Notes: generated by a model from the letters alone, not told the origin. 64,000 nucleotides of DNA from Pseudomonas eucalypticola (GCF_013374995.1 NZ_CP056030.1:5364501-5428500), one strand, 5' to 3'. Shown: positions 41,701-53,558, counted from the first letter of the stretch. Translations and numbers: made by a program.

Positions 41701-43371
41701 GTCCGGGTTGGCCATGAGCTCAGCCACGTACCGGTAGCCGTCGGCCGTGAAGCCCTGCAACTGCCGCACCTTGTTTTCCAAGGCCACCATGGGCAACTGG
41801 CGCGCCAACTGCGCGGCGAAATCGGCCTGGCGGCCTGCGGCCTCGTGGCGATTGTCCTTGAGTTTCTCCGACAGCAGGCGGATGTACGCGGTACCGACGT
41901 CAGCCTCGGTGACCAGCGCTTCAATGGCGGCCGTGTCCACCCAGGCCGGCAGGCTCGCACCCTTGCGGGCCTGAATGATGAGATGACCCCGCGGCCGCCC
42001 CGACAGATTATCCAGGGCCAACTCGGCCAGGCTGATCTGCTGATCGGTCAGGGTGCGGTGGCCACCGTCGACAATGCTCATCAGCGCATCCGGGGTGGTC
42101 AATAGGTGCACTTCGATGTCGTCCTGCAGAGTCGCCGGCGCCTCGGGATGATGCTTGGCGATGATCTGCTGCACCGCCTGGCGGGCGAACGGCACGATAC
42201 CTGGAATCCCGTCCAGCATGCCTGCACCGTGGCGCTGGTCACGGAGCATGCCCAGCTCGGCCAGGTAAATGGAAAAAATACGCCGGTCCGCTTCCGCGGC
42301 CCCTACTAGCCATGCCGGCAAGGCCGCCTGGACCGCCTGCAATTGCGCCACTTCCTCGGCGCTGTCGAGCTCGAACAGGCAGGTCACGCGCTCTACCTGG
42401 CGCTGCAGTTCAGCGGCATCACCGGGCTCGCTTCGGCAATGGGCGCCCACCACCTGCACCGCGGCCAACTGCTGCTCCAGAATGGCCTGGGCCTGAACCT
42501 CGAAGACGTTCTCCACCGGTTCATACAACGCCATCCGCAAAGGCCTGTCCGCGACTTGCGCTGCCAGTTCGTGGGCGAAGGCCTGGGTCAGGGCATCCAG
42601 GCTCGCGAACACCTGAACCCCTTTCACGGGTGTATACAACAGCACCACGTCACGGCCTTCCCGGCTCAGGTGGCGCTGGATGATCAGGGCATGGGTCATT
42701 TGCGCGGCCTGGGCATGCCCCTCAACCGCAACGGGAGCCTGGAGGCTGATCAAGCTGGCCCGCAGTGCATCACCCTGATACTGCCCGCGATGCTGGGCGT
42801 CGGGCATGCTGACCAGCAACGTCGCCGTCGCCGCTTCGTCGTGGTCCAGGCTGGCGTCGCGCACCTGCCGGTCGACGCAACGCTTTAGCCGTGTCTGCAG
42901 CCACACCGCCAACCACTTCCAGCGGTTACCACCCTGCGGCTGCACTTCATCCCAGTAGTCGCATAATGCCTGGGCGTAAGCCTGGAGCAACTGCGGGCCC
43001 CATTCATTGAGAATACCCTGCACCTGAGGCACCTTGACGGCCACGGCTGGCGGGTGCTGGGCGTCAGGCTGGTGGCTGAAAAAGTGATAGCCCGGCACCA
43101 GGGCCAGGTTGTCGGAGTCCAGGTAGCGTTGCATCAGTACATCCGTCAGCAACCTGTGCGTGTACCCAGCGGCGCCCTGCCGGCCGGGGGTTATCAGGCA
43201 CAAGCGCGTCAGGTCGAACGAGAGTGTCGGGTAGCAGGTGGCCAACTGCTGGGCGAGCACATCACGGGCCACGTCCAGTAGGCGTGGCCGGCTGCAAAAC
43301 TGGCGGCTGACACTGCCAGCCAAGGGGGCGAGCCTGGTCACCTGGCCGCTCAGCGAATAGAGGTCGAACAT
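38779..43371 (-). CDS. Giant DUF6543 (dermonecrotic-toxin-like) protein
   Basis: A single uninterrupted frame for about 1530 residues. It shows the hallmarks of the Pseudomonas DUF6543 family, annotated as dermonecrotic-toxin-domain or membrane-targeted effector proteins. In order: VVLLYTPVKGVQVFASLDAL (about 242-261); GPCVLYRPLFAEPLMQFDSM followed by the LQRSVLDWL and SGGFLEPHI blocks (about 597-655); a hydrophobic segment KALGWTLFNALLPVFSGPLA (about 716-735) and a second one near 765-782; GLYEDGGRWLAKLDGHFFQI and a LRLRGG end (about 862-922); a long helical, coiled-coil-like part; and a C-terminal block with LWYAHFHYSQA and AHLKTAAQRR. No signal peptide is seen, and no immunity gene or secretion gene lies beside it. 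It is inserted between zapG and cysNC. The start at 43371 has AAGGA 8 bases upstream; an ATG at 43404 with GGAG is the alternative. The target and secretion route are unknown. Confidence 0.85.
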   Translation of the reverse strand: MFDLYSLSGQVTRLAPLAGSVSRQFCSRPRLLDVARDVLAQQLATCYPTLSFDLTRLCLITPGRQGAAGYTHRLLTDVLMQRYLDSDNLALVPGYHFFSHQPDAQHPPAVAVKVPQVQGILNEWGPQLLQAYAQALCDYWDEVQPQGGNRWKWLAVWLQTRLKRCVDRQVRDASLDHDEAATATLLVSMPDAQHRGQYQGDALRASLISLQAPVAVEGHAQAAQMTHALIIQRHLSREGRDVVLLYTPVKGVQVFASLDALTQAFAHELAAQVADRPLRMALYEPVENVFEVQAQAILEQQLAAVQVVGAHCRSEPGDAAELQRQVERVTCLFELDSAEEVAQLQAVQAALPAWLVGAAEADRRIFSIYLAELGMLRDQRHGAGMLDGIPGIVPFARQAVQQIIAKHHPEAPATLQDDIEVHLLTTPDALMSIVDGGHRTLTDQQISLAELALDNLSGRPRGHLIIQARKGASLPAWVDTAAIEALVTEADVGTAYIRLLSEKLKDNRHEAAGRQADFAAQLARQLPMVALENKVRQLQGFTADGYRYVAELMANPDAPSVDGRAISLQRLGFKAAPDYHPDFVHSMYLIVALDGQGPCVLYRPLFAEPLMQFDSMDALLQAIVEPGLLQRSVLDWLEPGTVSRYASGGFLEPHIVRFGQGSEFAPVLKPAPATLACQPVSSPLLAYLYEQNVEALITVARRQSMSSSDSRWVSYKALGWTLFNALLPVFSGPLATAGWLVQAMASLDIALQANSRGDDDATSDVITDLFFNVALVLLAHGVPRMPWIKAFNPRPGATPALGVGEVLQAPALQAEGVGTQLSFSWSRAAQQLTSEDRARLASYQVRPPSAALQPVPHGALQGLYEDGGRWLAKLDGHFFQISLEGEQPRIIDPAHPDLPGPWLERDEINRWRLDLSLRLRGGSPNRSIAQKRRENQARREACGVVIDSYNQNRTEMNVKVNVLIRKIGMAQSRGDEALVGSLRERLSDDITPYLQALRDTLAAISELNVLEPAADRSRQQAELLGVAWQLGNEELFNLRMKSHVINREAYPLQATLQEDGLDAGQARLLFDFVQRSTALLDRQIALSKEVQGWRAQLERLPLEGDRVLKTLKGNEVSQVPLQCWMGMLIDGLGLLAIRHITSQGALCDRFANAVVESVRVAAQSHGTLQQSAEYTLNDRVEVLNSVDQQLTAAQEALAYYRELEGVTWDETAMARLDQLIAELRHLAQGDLVPLVREQLKMTRKQRAQARHASIIVTARRGVVVGRRRPVPAAGQPETFEVVDSVEQKVLASFQQDTLAGTWSEVPVPAPAMAKSLNVIAKKGHALFTAADKEVVDAWRQVGKGYIPAEVEEQLLICARQLNEQADAIDRFLTHSNETDHSLPGHESAEARAKAWREKAAQLVREGRLVRIDMTKRQAPTLPRVAYLLGEKAIRIRRTGERKALKKGRDFLQEYEIADLDGTALWYAHFHYSQARSLPSTYERAHLKTAAQRRDGVNRQMAQEAAGEEVIAILRSRIEGPLDHIFLDLET

Positions 43372-43472
43372 CACGCAAGTCCTTTGCGGGTGAGGGGCCA
43401 CCATGAAACTCCACCCTTCCCACGCCCAGGTGGTAGCCCCTTATGCCCGGTTTTCCACCGCCCGAAAACGAC

Positions 43473-43494
43473 AAACCCCGCCGAAGCGGGGTTT
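43473..43494 (-). terminator. Terminator of cysD-cysNC
   Basis: AAACCCCGC (43473-43481) and GCGGGGTTT (43486-43494) are perfect 9-bp arms around CGAA, 18 bases after the cysNC stop. The tail in the minus direction is GTCG, so termination relies on the stem and the U's of its own arm. Confidence 0.8.
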
Positions 43495-43511
43495 GATGAC
43501 GGGCTGACGAA

Positions 43512-45413
43512 TCAGATCGCGCCGCGCGAGCGCAACAGCTCCAGCACTTGCTTGACGCCTTCTTCCAGCGACACGCTCTGGGTGTCGACCACCAGGTCGG
43601 CATTGAGCGGCACATCGTACGGGAAAGACTCACCCGGAATGTTGTCGCCACCGGCAGCGTACAGGCCCTGCGGGTCACGCTCGGCACAGACCTGCGGCGA
43701 GGCCTGGACATAGACGGTCAGCAGGCGGTCGGCACCGATCAGTGCCTTGGCCTGTTCACGGCCTTCGGCATCCGGCGCCACGAAGGCGGCCAGGGTCAGC
43801 AGGCCGGCTTCGTTGAACTGGCGCGCCACGTGAGCGGCACGGCGCCAGTTCTCGGTACGCCCGGCGCGGTCCTGCGGCAAGCCCTTGTTCAAGTCGTGAC
43901 GCAGGTTCTGGCCGTCGAGCACGAACACCGCGCGGCCCATGTCGAACAGCTTGCGCTCCACGGCATAAGCCAGGGTGCTCTTGCCAGCGCCCGACAGGCC
44001 GCTGAACAGCACGGTGGCGGGTTGCTGGCCAAAGCGCAGGGCGCGCTCCTCGGTGGCCACATGGGCCAGTTTGCCATGCTGGCTGGCCGAGCCATGGGGT
44101 ACCACGGGCGGCGCGATGATCATGCCAGCACCGACGGTACCATTGGTCAGGCGGTCGATGACGATGAACGCACCGGTGGTGCGGTTGCTGTCGTAGCCGT
44201 CCAGGGCGATCGAGGCGTCCAGCGCGACCTTCACACGACCGATCTCGTTCAGCGCCAGCGCGCTGCCCGGGCCTTCGGCCAAGGTGTTGACGTCCACCTT
44301 GTGAACGATGCTGGCAATCGAGCCCGGCACGTAGCTGGTGGCGCGCTTGATGTCGTATTTCTTGCCCGGCAGCATCGGCTCTTCGGCCATCCATACCAGC
44401 ATGGCATCGAAGCTGTCGGTCACGGCCGGAACGTTATCGGCGTGCACCAGCAGGTCGCCCCGGGAGATGTCGATCTCATCTTCCATCGTCAGCGTCACGG
44501 CCTGGCCAGGCCCGGCCTGCTCCAGTTCACCTTCGAAGGTGACGATGGATTTGACGCGGCTGCTTTTGCCCGACGGCAACACCACCACTTCATCGCCCTT
44601 GTGCACGATGCCGCTGGCAAGGGTGCCGGCGAAGCCGCGGAAGTTCAGGTTCGGACGGTTGACGTACTGGACCGGGAAACGCAGGTCAGTGAGGTTGCGG
44701 TCGGCAGCCACTTCCACGGTTTCGAGGATTTCCATCAGCGTCTGCCCGGTGTACCACGGCGAACGTTCGCTGTGATTCACCACGTTGTCGCCCTTGAGGG
44801 CCGACATCGGCACGAAGTGCAGGCTGGTCGGTTTCAAGGCGATACCTTCGGCAAACTTCAGGTAATCGGCCTTGATTTCCTCGAACACGCCTTCGTCGAA
44901 ACCCTTGAGGTCCATCTTGTTGATGGCTACGACGATATGCTTGATACCCAGCAGCGAAGCGATGTAGCTGTGGCGGCGAGTCTGGGTCTGCACGCCATAG
45001 CGGGCGTCGACCAGGATAATCGCCAGATCACAGGTAGAGGCACCCGTAGCCATGTTGCGGGTGTACTGCTCATGGCCGGGGGTATCGGCGATGATGAACT
45101 TGCGCTTGGCCGTCGAGAAGTAGCGGTAAGCCACGTCGATGGTGATGCCTTGCTCGCGCTCGGCCTGCAGGCCGTCCACCAGCAGCGCCAGGTCGATGTC
45201 CTCACCGGTGGTGCCGACTTTCTTCGAGTCACGGGTAATGGCTTCCAGGTGATCTTCGTAGATCATCTTGGAATCGTGCAGCAGGCGCCCGATCAGGGTG
45301 CTCTTGCCGTCGTCGACGTTGCCACAGGTCAGGAAGCGCAGCAGCTCCTTGCGCTCGTGCTGGCCCAGGTAAGCGAGGATATCCTCGCTGATCAAATCGG
45401 ATTGGTGCGACAT
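43512..45413 (-). CDS. cysNC: CysNC, fused sulfate adenylyltransferase large subunit and APS kinase
   Basis: The N-terminal CysN part (about residues 1-440) is the GTPase that drives ATP sulfurylase with CysD; the C-terminal CysC part (about residues 450-633) phosphorylates adenylylsulfate to PAPS. The CysN GTPase motifs are [12 protein letters not shown] near residue 31, [17 protein letters not shown] near residue 110 and NKMDL near residue 165. The CysC Walker A is [14 protein letters not shown] near residue 467, with [16 protein letters not shown] after it. The fusion is the usual pseudomonad arrangement. It follows cysD after 14 bases. Confidence 0.98.
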   Translation of the reverse strand: MSHQSDLISEDILAYLGQHERKELLRFLTCGNVDDGKSTLIGRLLHDSKMIYEDHLEAITRDSKKVGTTGEDIDLALLVDGLQAEREQGITIDVAYRYFSTAKRKFIIADTPGHEQYTRNMATGASTCDLAIILVDARYGVQTQTRRHSYIASLLGIKHIVVAINKMDLKGFDEGVFEEIKADYLKFAEGIALKPTSLHFVPMSALKGDNVVNHSERSPWYTGQTLMEILETVEVAADRNLTDLRFPVQYVNRPNLNFRGFAGTLASGIVHKGDEVVVLPSGKSSRVKSIVTFEGELEQAGPGQAVTLTMEDEIDISRGDLLVHADNVPAVTDSFDAMLVWMAEEPMLPGKKYDIKRATSYVPGSIASIVHKVDVNTLAEGPGSALALNEIGRVKVALDASIALDGYDSNRTTGAFIVIDRLTNGTVGAGMIIAPPVVPHGSASQHGKLAHVATEERALRFGQQPATVLFSGLSGAGKSTLAYAVERKLFDMGRAVFVLDGQNLRHDLNKGLPQDRAGRTENWRRAAHVARQFNEAGLLTLAAFVAPDAEGREQAKALIGADRLLTVYVQASPQVCAERDPQGLYAAGGDNIPGESFPYDVPLNADLVVDTQSVSLEEGVKQVLELLRSRGAI

Positions 45414-45427
45414 GGTCTGACCCTAAC

Positions 45428-46345
45428 TTAGAAATAGCCTTGACGTTTCTTGTCTTCCATCGAGCCGGCACCATCGTGGTCGATGACCCGGCCCTGGCGC
45501 TCGGAAGTTCGCGTCAGGAGCATTTCCTGAATGATGTCGGTCAGGCTCGCGGCCTCCGACTCCACCGCGCCCGTCAACGGGTAGCAGCCAAGGGTACGGA
45601 AACGTACTTTTTTCTTGACGATCTGGGCCTTTTCTTCCTCGCTGAGGTGTTCCAGGATACGATCGTCGTCGATCATGATCAGGGTGCCATTCTTCTCGAT
45701 CACTTCACGCTCGGCGGCGAAGTACAGCGGCACGATCGGAATGCCTTCCAGGTAGATGTATTGCCAGATGTCCAGCTCGGTCCAGTTCGACAGCGGGAAC
45801 ACGCGAATGGATTCGCCCTTGTTGACCTTGCCGTTGTACACGTTCCACAACTCAGGGCGCTGGTTCTTGGGGTCCCAGCGGTGCTTGCTGTCGCGGAACG
45901 AGTAGACACGTTCCTTGGCCCGCGACTTCTCTTCGTCGCGGCGCGCACCGCCGAAGGCCGCGTCGAAGCCGTATTTGTCCAGCGCCTGTTTCAGGCCCTG
46001 GGTCTTCATGATGTCGGTGTGCTTGGAACTGCCGTGGGTGAACGGGTTGATGCCCTGGGCCACGCCTTCGGGGTTGACGTGCACCAGCAGGTCCAGGCCC
46101 AGCTCTTCGACCATGCGGTCGCGGAACTTGTACATCTCCTGAAACTTCCACTGGGTGTCCACGTGCATGACCGGGAACGGCAGCTTGCCTGGGAAGAACG
46201 CCTTGCGTGCCAGGTGCAGCATCACGGCAGAGTCTTTACCGATGGAGTAGAGCATCACCGGGTTATCGAACTCGGCAGCCACCTCACGGATGATGTGGAT
46301 GCTCTCCGCCTCCAACTGTTTCAAATGCGTCAGTTTGTCGACCAT
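45428..46345 (-). CDS. cysD: CysD, sulfate adenylyltransferase small subunit
   Basis: CysD adenylylates sulfate to APS, using the GTP energy of CysN. The 305-residue protein is of the PAPS-reductase/N-type ATP pyrophosphatase fold, with the PP-loop [20 protein letters not shown] near residue 31, the HVDTQWKF segment, and [20 protein letters not shown] near residue 130. It is the first gene of cysD-cysNC. Confidence 0.98.
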   Translation of the reverse strand: MVDKLTHLKQLEAESIHIIREVAAEFDNPVMLYSIGKDSAVMLHLARKAFFPGKLPFPVMHVDTQWKFQEMYKFRDRMVEELGLDLLVHVNPEGVAQGINPFTHGSSKHTDIMKTQGLKQALDKYGFDAAFGGARRDEEKSRAKERVYSFRDSKHRWDPKNQRPELWNVYNGKVNKGESIRVFPLSNWTELDIWQYIYLEGIPIVPLYFAAEREVIEKNGTLIMIDDDRILEHLSEEEKAQIVKKKVRFRTLGCYPLTGAVESEAASLTDIIQEMLLTRTSERQGRVIDHDGAGSMEDKKRQGYF

Positions 46346-46403
46346 GGCTACTCACGGAATTACATTCGTTATGGACGGCCTGCGGGCCGTGTTCGAGCCG
46401 CCC

Positions 46404-46432
46404 ACTCTAGCACAGCGGCCTCTTCTATCTAA
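46404..46432 (-). promoter_or_regulatory. Candidate promoter of cysD-cysNC
   Basis: Minus-strand TTAGAT (46432-46427) and TAGAGT (46409-46404) are 17 bases apart. The stretch just upstream (about 46433-46470) is AT-rich and would suit a CysB site, but I cannot show one. A 6-bp hairpin (ACGGCC/GGCCGT, 46375-46390) lies in the leader. Confidence 0.45.
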
Positions 46433-46528
46433 TTGGGTGGTTAGAACGAAGCAGTATAAGAATATGCCCGCAGGTTTGGGGCGCCTGGCCTCTCAGCCGG
46501 CCGTTGCCTTCTGTGGGGCCGGGCGACT

Positions 46529-47287
46529 TCAGATCGGGTTGGGGCAATCGATGAAGATGTGCTCCACGGCGAAGCGCCGCGCCAGGTAGTCACCCAATGC
46601 CTGCACGCCATAGCGCTCGGTGGCGTGGTGGCCGGCGGCGATGAAGCTGACGCCGTTTTCCCGGGCGCTGTGGAAGGTCTGCTCGGAGGCCTCGCCGCTG
46701 ATGTACAGGTCGACACCGGCGGCGATCGCCTGGTCGATGTAGCCCTGGCCACCACCGGTGCACCAACCCACCCGCCGGATCATCGCTTCGCCTTCGATCA
46801 ACAGCGGTTCGCGCCCCAGGGCTTCCTGCACCCGGCGGGCAAAGTCGCGGGCGGTCACCGGTTCGGCCAGCGACCCCACCAGGCCCACCACTCGGGGGTT
46901 TTCCGGGTCTAGCGGGCCCTCAACGGTGATGTCCAGCTGGCGGGCCAACTGTACGTTGTTGCCCACCTCCGGGTGCAGGTCCAGGGGCAAGTGGTAGGCC
47001 AACAGGCTGATATCGTGCTTGAGCAGGGTTTTCAGGCGCCGCTGCTTCATGCCGACCACGCAGGGGTTTTCACCCTTCCAGAAATAGCCGTGGTGCACCA
47101 GCACCAGGTCCGCGCCCGCGTCCACCGCTGCGTCCAGCAGCGCCTGGCTGGCGGTAACACCACTGACGATGCGCATCACCTGTGGACGGCCCTCGACCTG
47201 CAGGCCATTGGGGCAATAATCCTGGATTTTCCCGCTGCCGAGGTAGCGATCGGCTTCCTCCACCAGCGTGCTCAGTGCAACAGCCAT
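46529..47287 (-). CDS. Nif3-like dinuclear metal centre protein (YbgI family)
   Basis: A 252-residue protein of the NIF3/DUF34 family, whose members form ring-shaped hexamers with two metals and have been linked to GTP cyclohydrolase 1 type 2. Metal ligands are visible as the His pair in LVLVHHGYFWKG near residue 64, Asp in LPLDLHPEVGNN near residue 103, and the C-terminal His/Glu in AAGHHATERYG near residue 215. The start is the ATG giving MAVALSTLVEEAD. It is divergent from algW, and its function remains unclear. Confidence 0.93.
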   Translation of the reverse strand: MAVALSTLVEEADRYLGSGKIQDYCPNGLQVEGRPQVMRIVSGVTASQALLDAAVDAGADLVLVHHGYFWKGENPCVVGMKQRRLKTLLKHDISLLAYHLPLDLHPEVGNNVQLARQLDITVEGPLDPENPRVVGLVGSLAEPVTARDFARRVQEALGREPLLIEGEAMIRRVGWCTGGGQGYIDQAIAAGVDLYISGEASEQTFHSARENGVSFIAAGHHATERYGVQALGDYLARRFAVEHIFIDCPNPI

Positions 47288-47308
47288 AAAAGACTCCTAA
47301 ATAGGCAG

Positions 47309-47336
47309 TTCAGAGCGGCGCAAGCCCTCGTATAAT
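47309..47336 (+). promoter_or_regulatory. Candidate sigma70 promoter of algW
   Basis: A perfect TATAAT at 47331-47336 with a weak TTCAGA (47309-47314) 16 bases before it. Transcription would start near 47343, about 68 bases before the algW ATG. Confidence 0.55.
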
Positions 47337-47410
47337 GGCGCCCATTATGAGCCTCCCCCACGCCCTGGGGAATGGCTTGCGCTCCTTAGCAAATTCCCAG
47401 GATCCGTTAA

Positions 47411-48574
<1,164 letters not shown>

Positions 48575-48580
48575 CGAAAA

Positions 48581-48602
48581 AGCCCGCGAAAGCGGGCTTT
48601 TT
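48581..48602. terminator. Bidirectional terminator between algW and hisC
   Basis: AGCCCGC (48581-48587) and GCGGGCT (48592-48598) around GAAA, with five A before and TTTTT after, serving both converging genes. Confidence 0.93.
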
Positions 48603-48640
48603 CATGGCCGGGGCGAACAGGCCGGCGTTGCTGGCAGAGG

Positions 48641-49684
48641 TTACAGCGCGTCGAGCAGCGCCTGGTTCTGTTCGGGCGTGCCGATGCTGATGCGCAGGAA
48701 CTGGGCAATGCGCGGCTGCTTGAAGTGGCGCACGATCACGCCCTTTTCACGCACTTTCGCCGCGATCGCAGCGGCATCCTGCTGCGGGTGGCGGGCGAAG
48801 ATGAAGTTCGCAGCCGATGGCAGCACCTCGAAACCGCGCTGGGTCAGTTCGGCCACCAGCTGCTCGCGGCTGTCGATCACCAGCTGGCAGGTGCGCTCGA
48901 AGTATTCGCGGTCCTTGAACGAAGCCGCACCGCCGACAATCGCCAGGCGGTCCAGCGGGTAGGAGTTGAAGCTGTTCTTGACCCGCTCCAGCGCCTCGAT
49001 CAGGTCCGGGTGACCAACGGCCAGGCCAACCCGCAGGCCCGCCAGGGACCGCGACTTGGACAGGGTCTGGGTCACGAGCAGGTTGGGGTAGCGGTTGACC
49101 AGGGCGATGGCGGTCTCGCCGCCGAAGTCGATGTAGGCTTCGTCGACCACCACCACCGAATCCGGGCTGTTCTTCACCAGTTGCTCCACAGCGTCCAGTG
49201 CCAGCACGCAACCAGTAGGCGCGTTCGGGTTGGGGAAGATGATGCCGCCATTGGGGCGGGCATAGTCTTCGACGCGGATCTGGAACTGCTCATCCAGCGC
49301 CACCGGCGCCGAGGCAATGCCGTAGAGACCGCAGTACACCGGGTAAAAGCTGTAGCTGATGTCCGGGAACAGCAGCGGCAGGTCGTGCTGGAACAGGCCG
49401 TGGAAGATGTGCGCCAGCACTTCGTCCGAGCCGTTGCCCAGGAACACCTGGTTGGGCTGAACGCCGTAGAACTCGCACACCGCCTGCTTGAGCAGGTCGC
49501 TGTTGGGGTCCGGATACAGGCGCAGGTTGTCACCTAACTCGGCACGCATCGCTTCGATGGCCTTGGGCGACGGGCCGTAAGGGTTTTCGTTGGTGTTCAG
49601 CTTCACCAGGTTGGCGACCTTGGGCTGTTCGCCCGGCACGTAGGGCACCAGTTCCTTGACGAAGGGGCTCCAGAATTTGCTCAT
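48641..49684 (-). CDS. hisC: HisC, histidinol-phosphate aminotransferase
   Basis: HisC is the PLP-dependent enzyme that moves the amino group of glutamate to imidazole acetol-phosphate in histidine synthesis. The 347-residue protein has [19 protein letters not shown] near residue 28, [12 protein letters not shown] near residue 84, [10 protein letters not shown] near residue 178 and the PLP lysine in [14 protein letters not shown] near residue 209. It starts 3 bases after the hisD stop and ends at a strong terminator, so it is the last gene of the hisG-hisD-hisC group. Confidence 0.97.
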   Translation of the reverse strand: MSKFWSPFVKELVPYVPGEQPKVANLVKLNTNENPYGPSPKAIEAMRAELGDNLRLYPDPNSDLLKQAVCEFYGVQPNQVFLGNGSDEVLAHIFHGLFQHDLPLLFPDISYSFYPVYCGLYGIASAPVALDEQFQIRVEDYARPNGGIIFPNPNAPTGCVLALDAVEQLVKNSPDSVVVVDEAYIDFGGETAIALVNRYPNLLVTQTLSKSRSLAGLRVGLAVGHPDLIEALERVKNSFNSYPLDRLAIVGGAASFKDREYFERTCQLVIDSREQLVAELTQRGFEVLPSAANFIFARHPQQDAAAIAAKVREKGVIVRHFKQPRIAQFLRISIGTPEQNQALLDAL

Positions 49685-49687
49685 GTC

Positions 49688-51016
49688 TCAGTTCCCTTGC
49701 TGGTCGTCGGCGAGAATGCGGTATTCGGCGCTGCGAGCGTGGGCGCTCAGCGATTCGCCGCGGGCCAGGATCGAAGCGGTCTTGCCCAGCTCGGATGCGC
49801 CCTGCTGCGAACAGAAGATGATCGACGAACGCTTCTGAAAGTCATACACGCCTAGCGGCGAGGAAAAACGTGCGGTGCCGGAGGTCGGCAGTACGTGGTT
49901 GGGGCCTGCGCAGTAGTCACCCAGGGCCTCGCTGGTGTGGCGCCCCATGAAGATGGCGCCGGCGTGGCGGATCTTCGGCAGCCAGGCCTGCGGGTCGGCC
50001 ACCGACAGTTCCAGATGTTCCGGTGCGATGCGGTTGGCCACTTCAATGGCCTGCTCCATGTCCGCTACCTGGATCAAGGCACCACGACCATTGATCGAGG
50101 TATTGATGATCTCGGCACGGTCCATGGTAGGCAGCAGCTTGTCGATGCTGGCGGCCACCTTGTCGAGAAACGCCGCATCAGGGCTGACGAGGATGGCCTG
50201 GGCGTCTTCGTCGTGCTCGGCCTGGGAGAACAGGTCCATGGCGATCCAGTCCGGGTCGGTCTGGCCGTCGCACACCACCAGGATCTCGGACGGGCCGGCG
50301 ATCATGTCGATGCCTACCTGGCCAAACACATGGCGCTTGGCGGTGGCCACGTAGATGTTGCCGGGGCCGACCACCTTGTCGACCTGTGGCACGCTCTCGG
50401 TGCCGTAGGCCAGCGCGGCCACGGCCTGGGCGCCACCGATGGTGAACACCCGGTCGACACCGGCGATGCATGCGGCGGCCAGTACCAGTTCGTTGACCTC
50501 ACCACGCGGCGTAGGCACCACCATGACCACTTCGGTCACGCCGGCGACCTTCGCCGGAATGGCGTTCATCAGCACCGAGGACGGGTACGAAGCCTTGCCG
50601 CCGGGCACGTACAGGCCGGCCCGGTCCAGCGGAGTGACCTTCTGGCCCAGCACCGTGCCGTCGGCTTCGGTGTAGCTCCAGGAGTCCTGCTTCTGCTTCT
50701 CGTGGTAGCTGCGCACGCGTTCGGCGGCCTTTTCCAGGGCCTGGCGCTGCTCTGGGGTGATACGGGTCAGGGCCAGCTCAAGGCGCTCACGACCCAGGAT
50801 CAGGTCAGCCATGGAGGCCACCTGCAGGCCATCGAAGCGCTGGGTGAACTCTACCAGCGCCGCATCACCGCGTTCGCGCACCGCCTTGATGATGTCGAGC
50901 ACGCGCTGGTTGACCGAGTCGTCGGACACGCTTTCCCAGCTCAGCAGATGATCCAGATGGCGCGCGAAGTCCGGATCAGTGGCGTTGAGTCGACGGATTG
51001 CTGTGGACGTGGTCAT
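49688..51016 (-). CDS. hisD: HisD, histidinol dehydrogenase
   Basis: HisD oxidises L-histidinol to histidine in two NAD-dependent steps. The 442-residue protein has [20 protein letters not shown] near residue 130, the [12 protein letters not shown] segment near residue 250, and [20 protein letters not shown] near residue 355, which carries the zinc and catalytic His/Glu/Asp residues. The ATG with GAGG 6 bases upstream was chosen; an in-frame TTG lies further up. A 138-base gap with hairpins separates it from hisG. Confidence 0.97.
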   Translation of the reverse strand: MTTSTAIRRLNATDPDFARHLDHLLSWESVSDDSVNQRVLDIIKAVRERGDAALVEFTQRFDGLQVASMADLILGRERLELALTRITPEQRQALEKAAERVRSYHEKQKQDSWSYTEADGTVLGQKVTPLDRAGLYVPGGKASYPSSVLMNAIPAKVAGVTEVVMVVPTPRGEVNELVLAAACIAGVDRVFTIGGAQAVAALAYGTESVPQVDKVVGPGNIYVATAKRHVFGQVGIDMIAGPSEILVVCDGQTDPDWIAMDLFSQAEHDEDAQAILVSPDAAFLDKVAASIDKLLPTMDRAEIINTSINGRGALIQVADMEQAIEVANRIAPEHLELSVADPQAWLPKIRHAGAIFMGRHTSEALGDYCAGPNHVLPTSGTARFSSPLGVYDFQKRSSIIFCSQQGASELGKTASILARGESLSAHARSAEYRILADDQQGN

Positions 51017-51055
51017 AGCGGGCCTCAATAGTTGGCGAATGCTGAAAATAGCAAA

Positions 51056-51102
51056 TCTCAGGCGCCGCTAGACTACCAAGCCATCCGCGTGGGCACCTGA
51101 GA
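51056..51102 (-). terminator. Long hairpin between hisG and hisD (terminator or attenuator)
   Basis: In the minus-strand RNA an 11-pair stem forms between 51102-51092 and 51066-51056 with one G-U pair and a 25-base loop, followed by TTTGCTATTTT. It may end hisG or reduce read-through to hisD. A second hairpin (GCGCGGC/GCCGCGC, 51129-51147) sits just after hisG. Confidence 0.45.
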
Positions 51103-51154
51103 ATTCTGGCTATGACACGGATAGATGGGCGCGGCTCAAGGCCGCGCGTGTGGG

Positions 51155-51790
51155 TCAGCCGCGGTGTCGCGACTCCACTGCCTTGCGCAGGGTGTCGATC
51201 AGGGACTGGATGCGGGCATGCTGCATCTTCATCGACGCCTTGTTCACCACCAGGCGTGAGCTGATGGTGGCGATCAGTTCCTGGGGTTCCAGGCCGTTGG
51301 CGCGCAAGGTGTTGCCGGTGTCGACCACGTCGATGATCTTGTCGGCCAAGCCCACCAGCGGGGCCAGCTCCATGGAGCCGTACAGCTTGATGATGTCGAC
51401 CTGGCGGCCCTGTTCGGCATAGTAGCGCTTGGCGACGTTGACGAATTTGGTGGCCACGCGCAGGCGGCCCTTGGGCTCTGGCGCGCCAATGGCACCGGCG
51501 GTCATGAGTTTGCACTGGGCAATCTGCAGGTCCAGCGGCTCATACAGGCCTTGGCCGGTGTATTCCATCAGCACGTCCTTGCCGGCGACGCCGAGGTCGG
51601 CGGCGCCATGCTCGACGTAGGTCGGCACGTCGGTGGCACGCACGATCAGCAGGCGCACATCGTCCTGGGTCGTGGGGATGATCAGCTTGCGGCTCTTATC
51701 CGGATTCTCGGTCGGGACGATGCCCGCCTCCGCCAGCAATGGCAGGGTGTCATCGAGAATGCGGCCCTTGGACAGCGCGATGGTCAACAT
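51155..51790 (-). CDS. hisG: HisG, ATP phosphoribosyltransferase (short form)
   Basis: HisG catalyses the first step of histidine synthesis, joining ATP and PRPP. At 211 residues it is the short (HisGS) form, which lacks the C-terminal regulatory ACT domain and needs HisZ to work and to respond to histidine. The start [33 protein letters not shown] near residue 63 and the PRPP loop [16 protein letters not shown] near residue 152 are present. hisZ is not in the window; in pseudomonads it is elsewhere. It is separated from murA by 120 highly structured bases. Confidence 0.97.
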   Translation of the reverse strand: MLTIALSKGRILDDTLPLLAEAGIVPTENPDKSRKLIIPTTQDDVRLLIVRATDVPTYVEHGAADLGVAGKDVLMEYTGQGLYEPLDLQIAQCKLMTAGAIGAPEPKGRLRVATKFVNVAKRYYAEQGRQVDIIKLYGSMELAPLVGLADKIIDVVDTGNTLRANGLEPQELIATISSRLVVNKASMKMQHARIQSLIDTLRKAVESRHRG

Positions 51791-51910
51791 GGAAAACGTC
51801 TTTCCTTAATCAGGATTGTGCCCGGTCGCAACCGGCGCCGGGCCACTGCCGGGCCCCTGGGGCCCTGGCTGGACAGATTCATGGGGCGCGTCCCTGCGCC
51901 CGAAAACAGC

Positions 51911-53438
<1,528 letters not shown>

Positions 53439-53477
53439 GCTCAACCTCGATCGGCGCCCTGTGCGCGCGGGTCGGCC

Positions 53478-53506
53478 ATCATACAAAAAAAGCCCCTCGC
53501 CTGCGA
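53478..53506 (-). promoter_or_regulatory. Candidate promoter of ibaG-murA-his
   Basis: Minus-strand TATGAT (53483-53478) lies 40 bases before the ibaG ATG, with a weak TCGCAG (53506-53501) at 17 bases. It overlaps the poly-T end and loop of the mlaB terminator. Confidence 0.45.
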
Positions 53507-53539
53507 ACCCCGGTTAACAGGACTCTGACGGAGGGGCTT
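53490..53539 (-). terminator. Terminator of the mla operon
   Basis: AAGCCCCTC (53490-53498) and GAGGGGCTT (53531-53539) are perfect 9-bp arms with a 32-base loop, followed in the minus direction by a run of seven T. Confidence 0.85.
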
Positions 53540-53558
53540 GTTCATTGTGCCTGATTGT

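Noticed and set aside
40177..42105. 642-codon open frame antisense to the DUF6543 gene
   Set aside because: The minus-strand frame carries family motifs over the same stretch, while this one is a repetitive Gln/His/Gly sequence.
43548..45431. 627-codon open frame antisense to cysNC
   Set aside because: Shadow of a fully conserved gene; no domain.
46433..46470. CysB binding site upstream of cysD
   Set aside because: The stretch is AT-rich and in the right place, but the CysB consensus is too loose to call from one copy.
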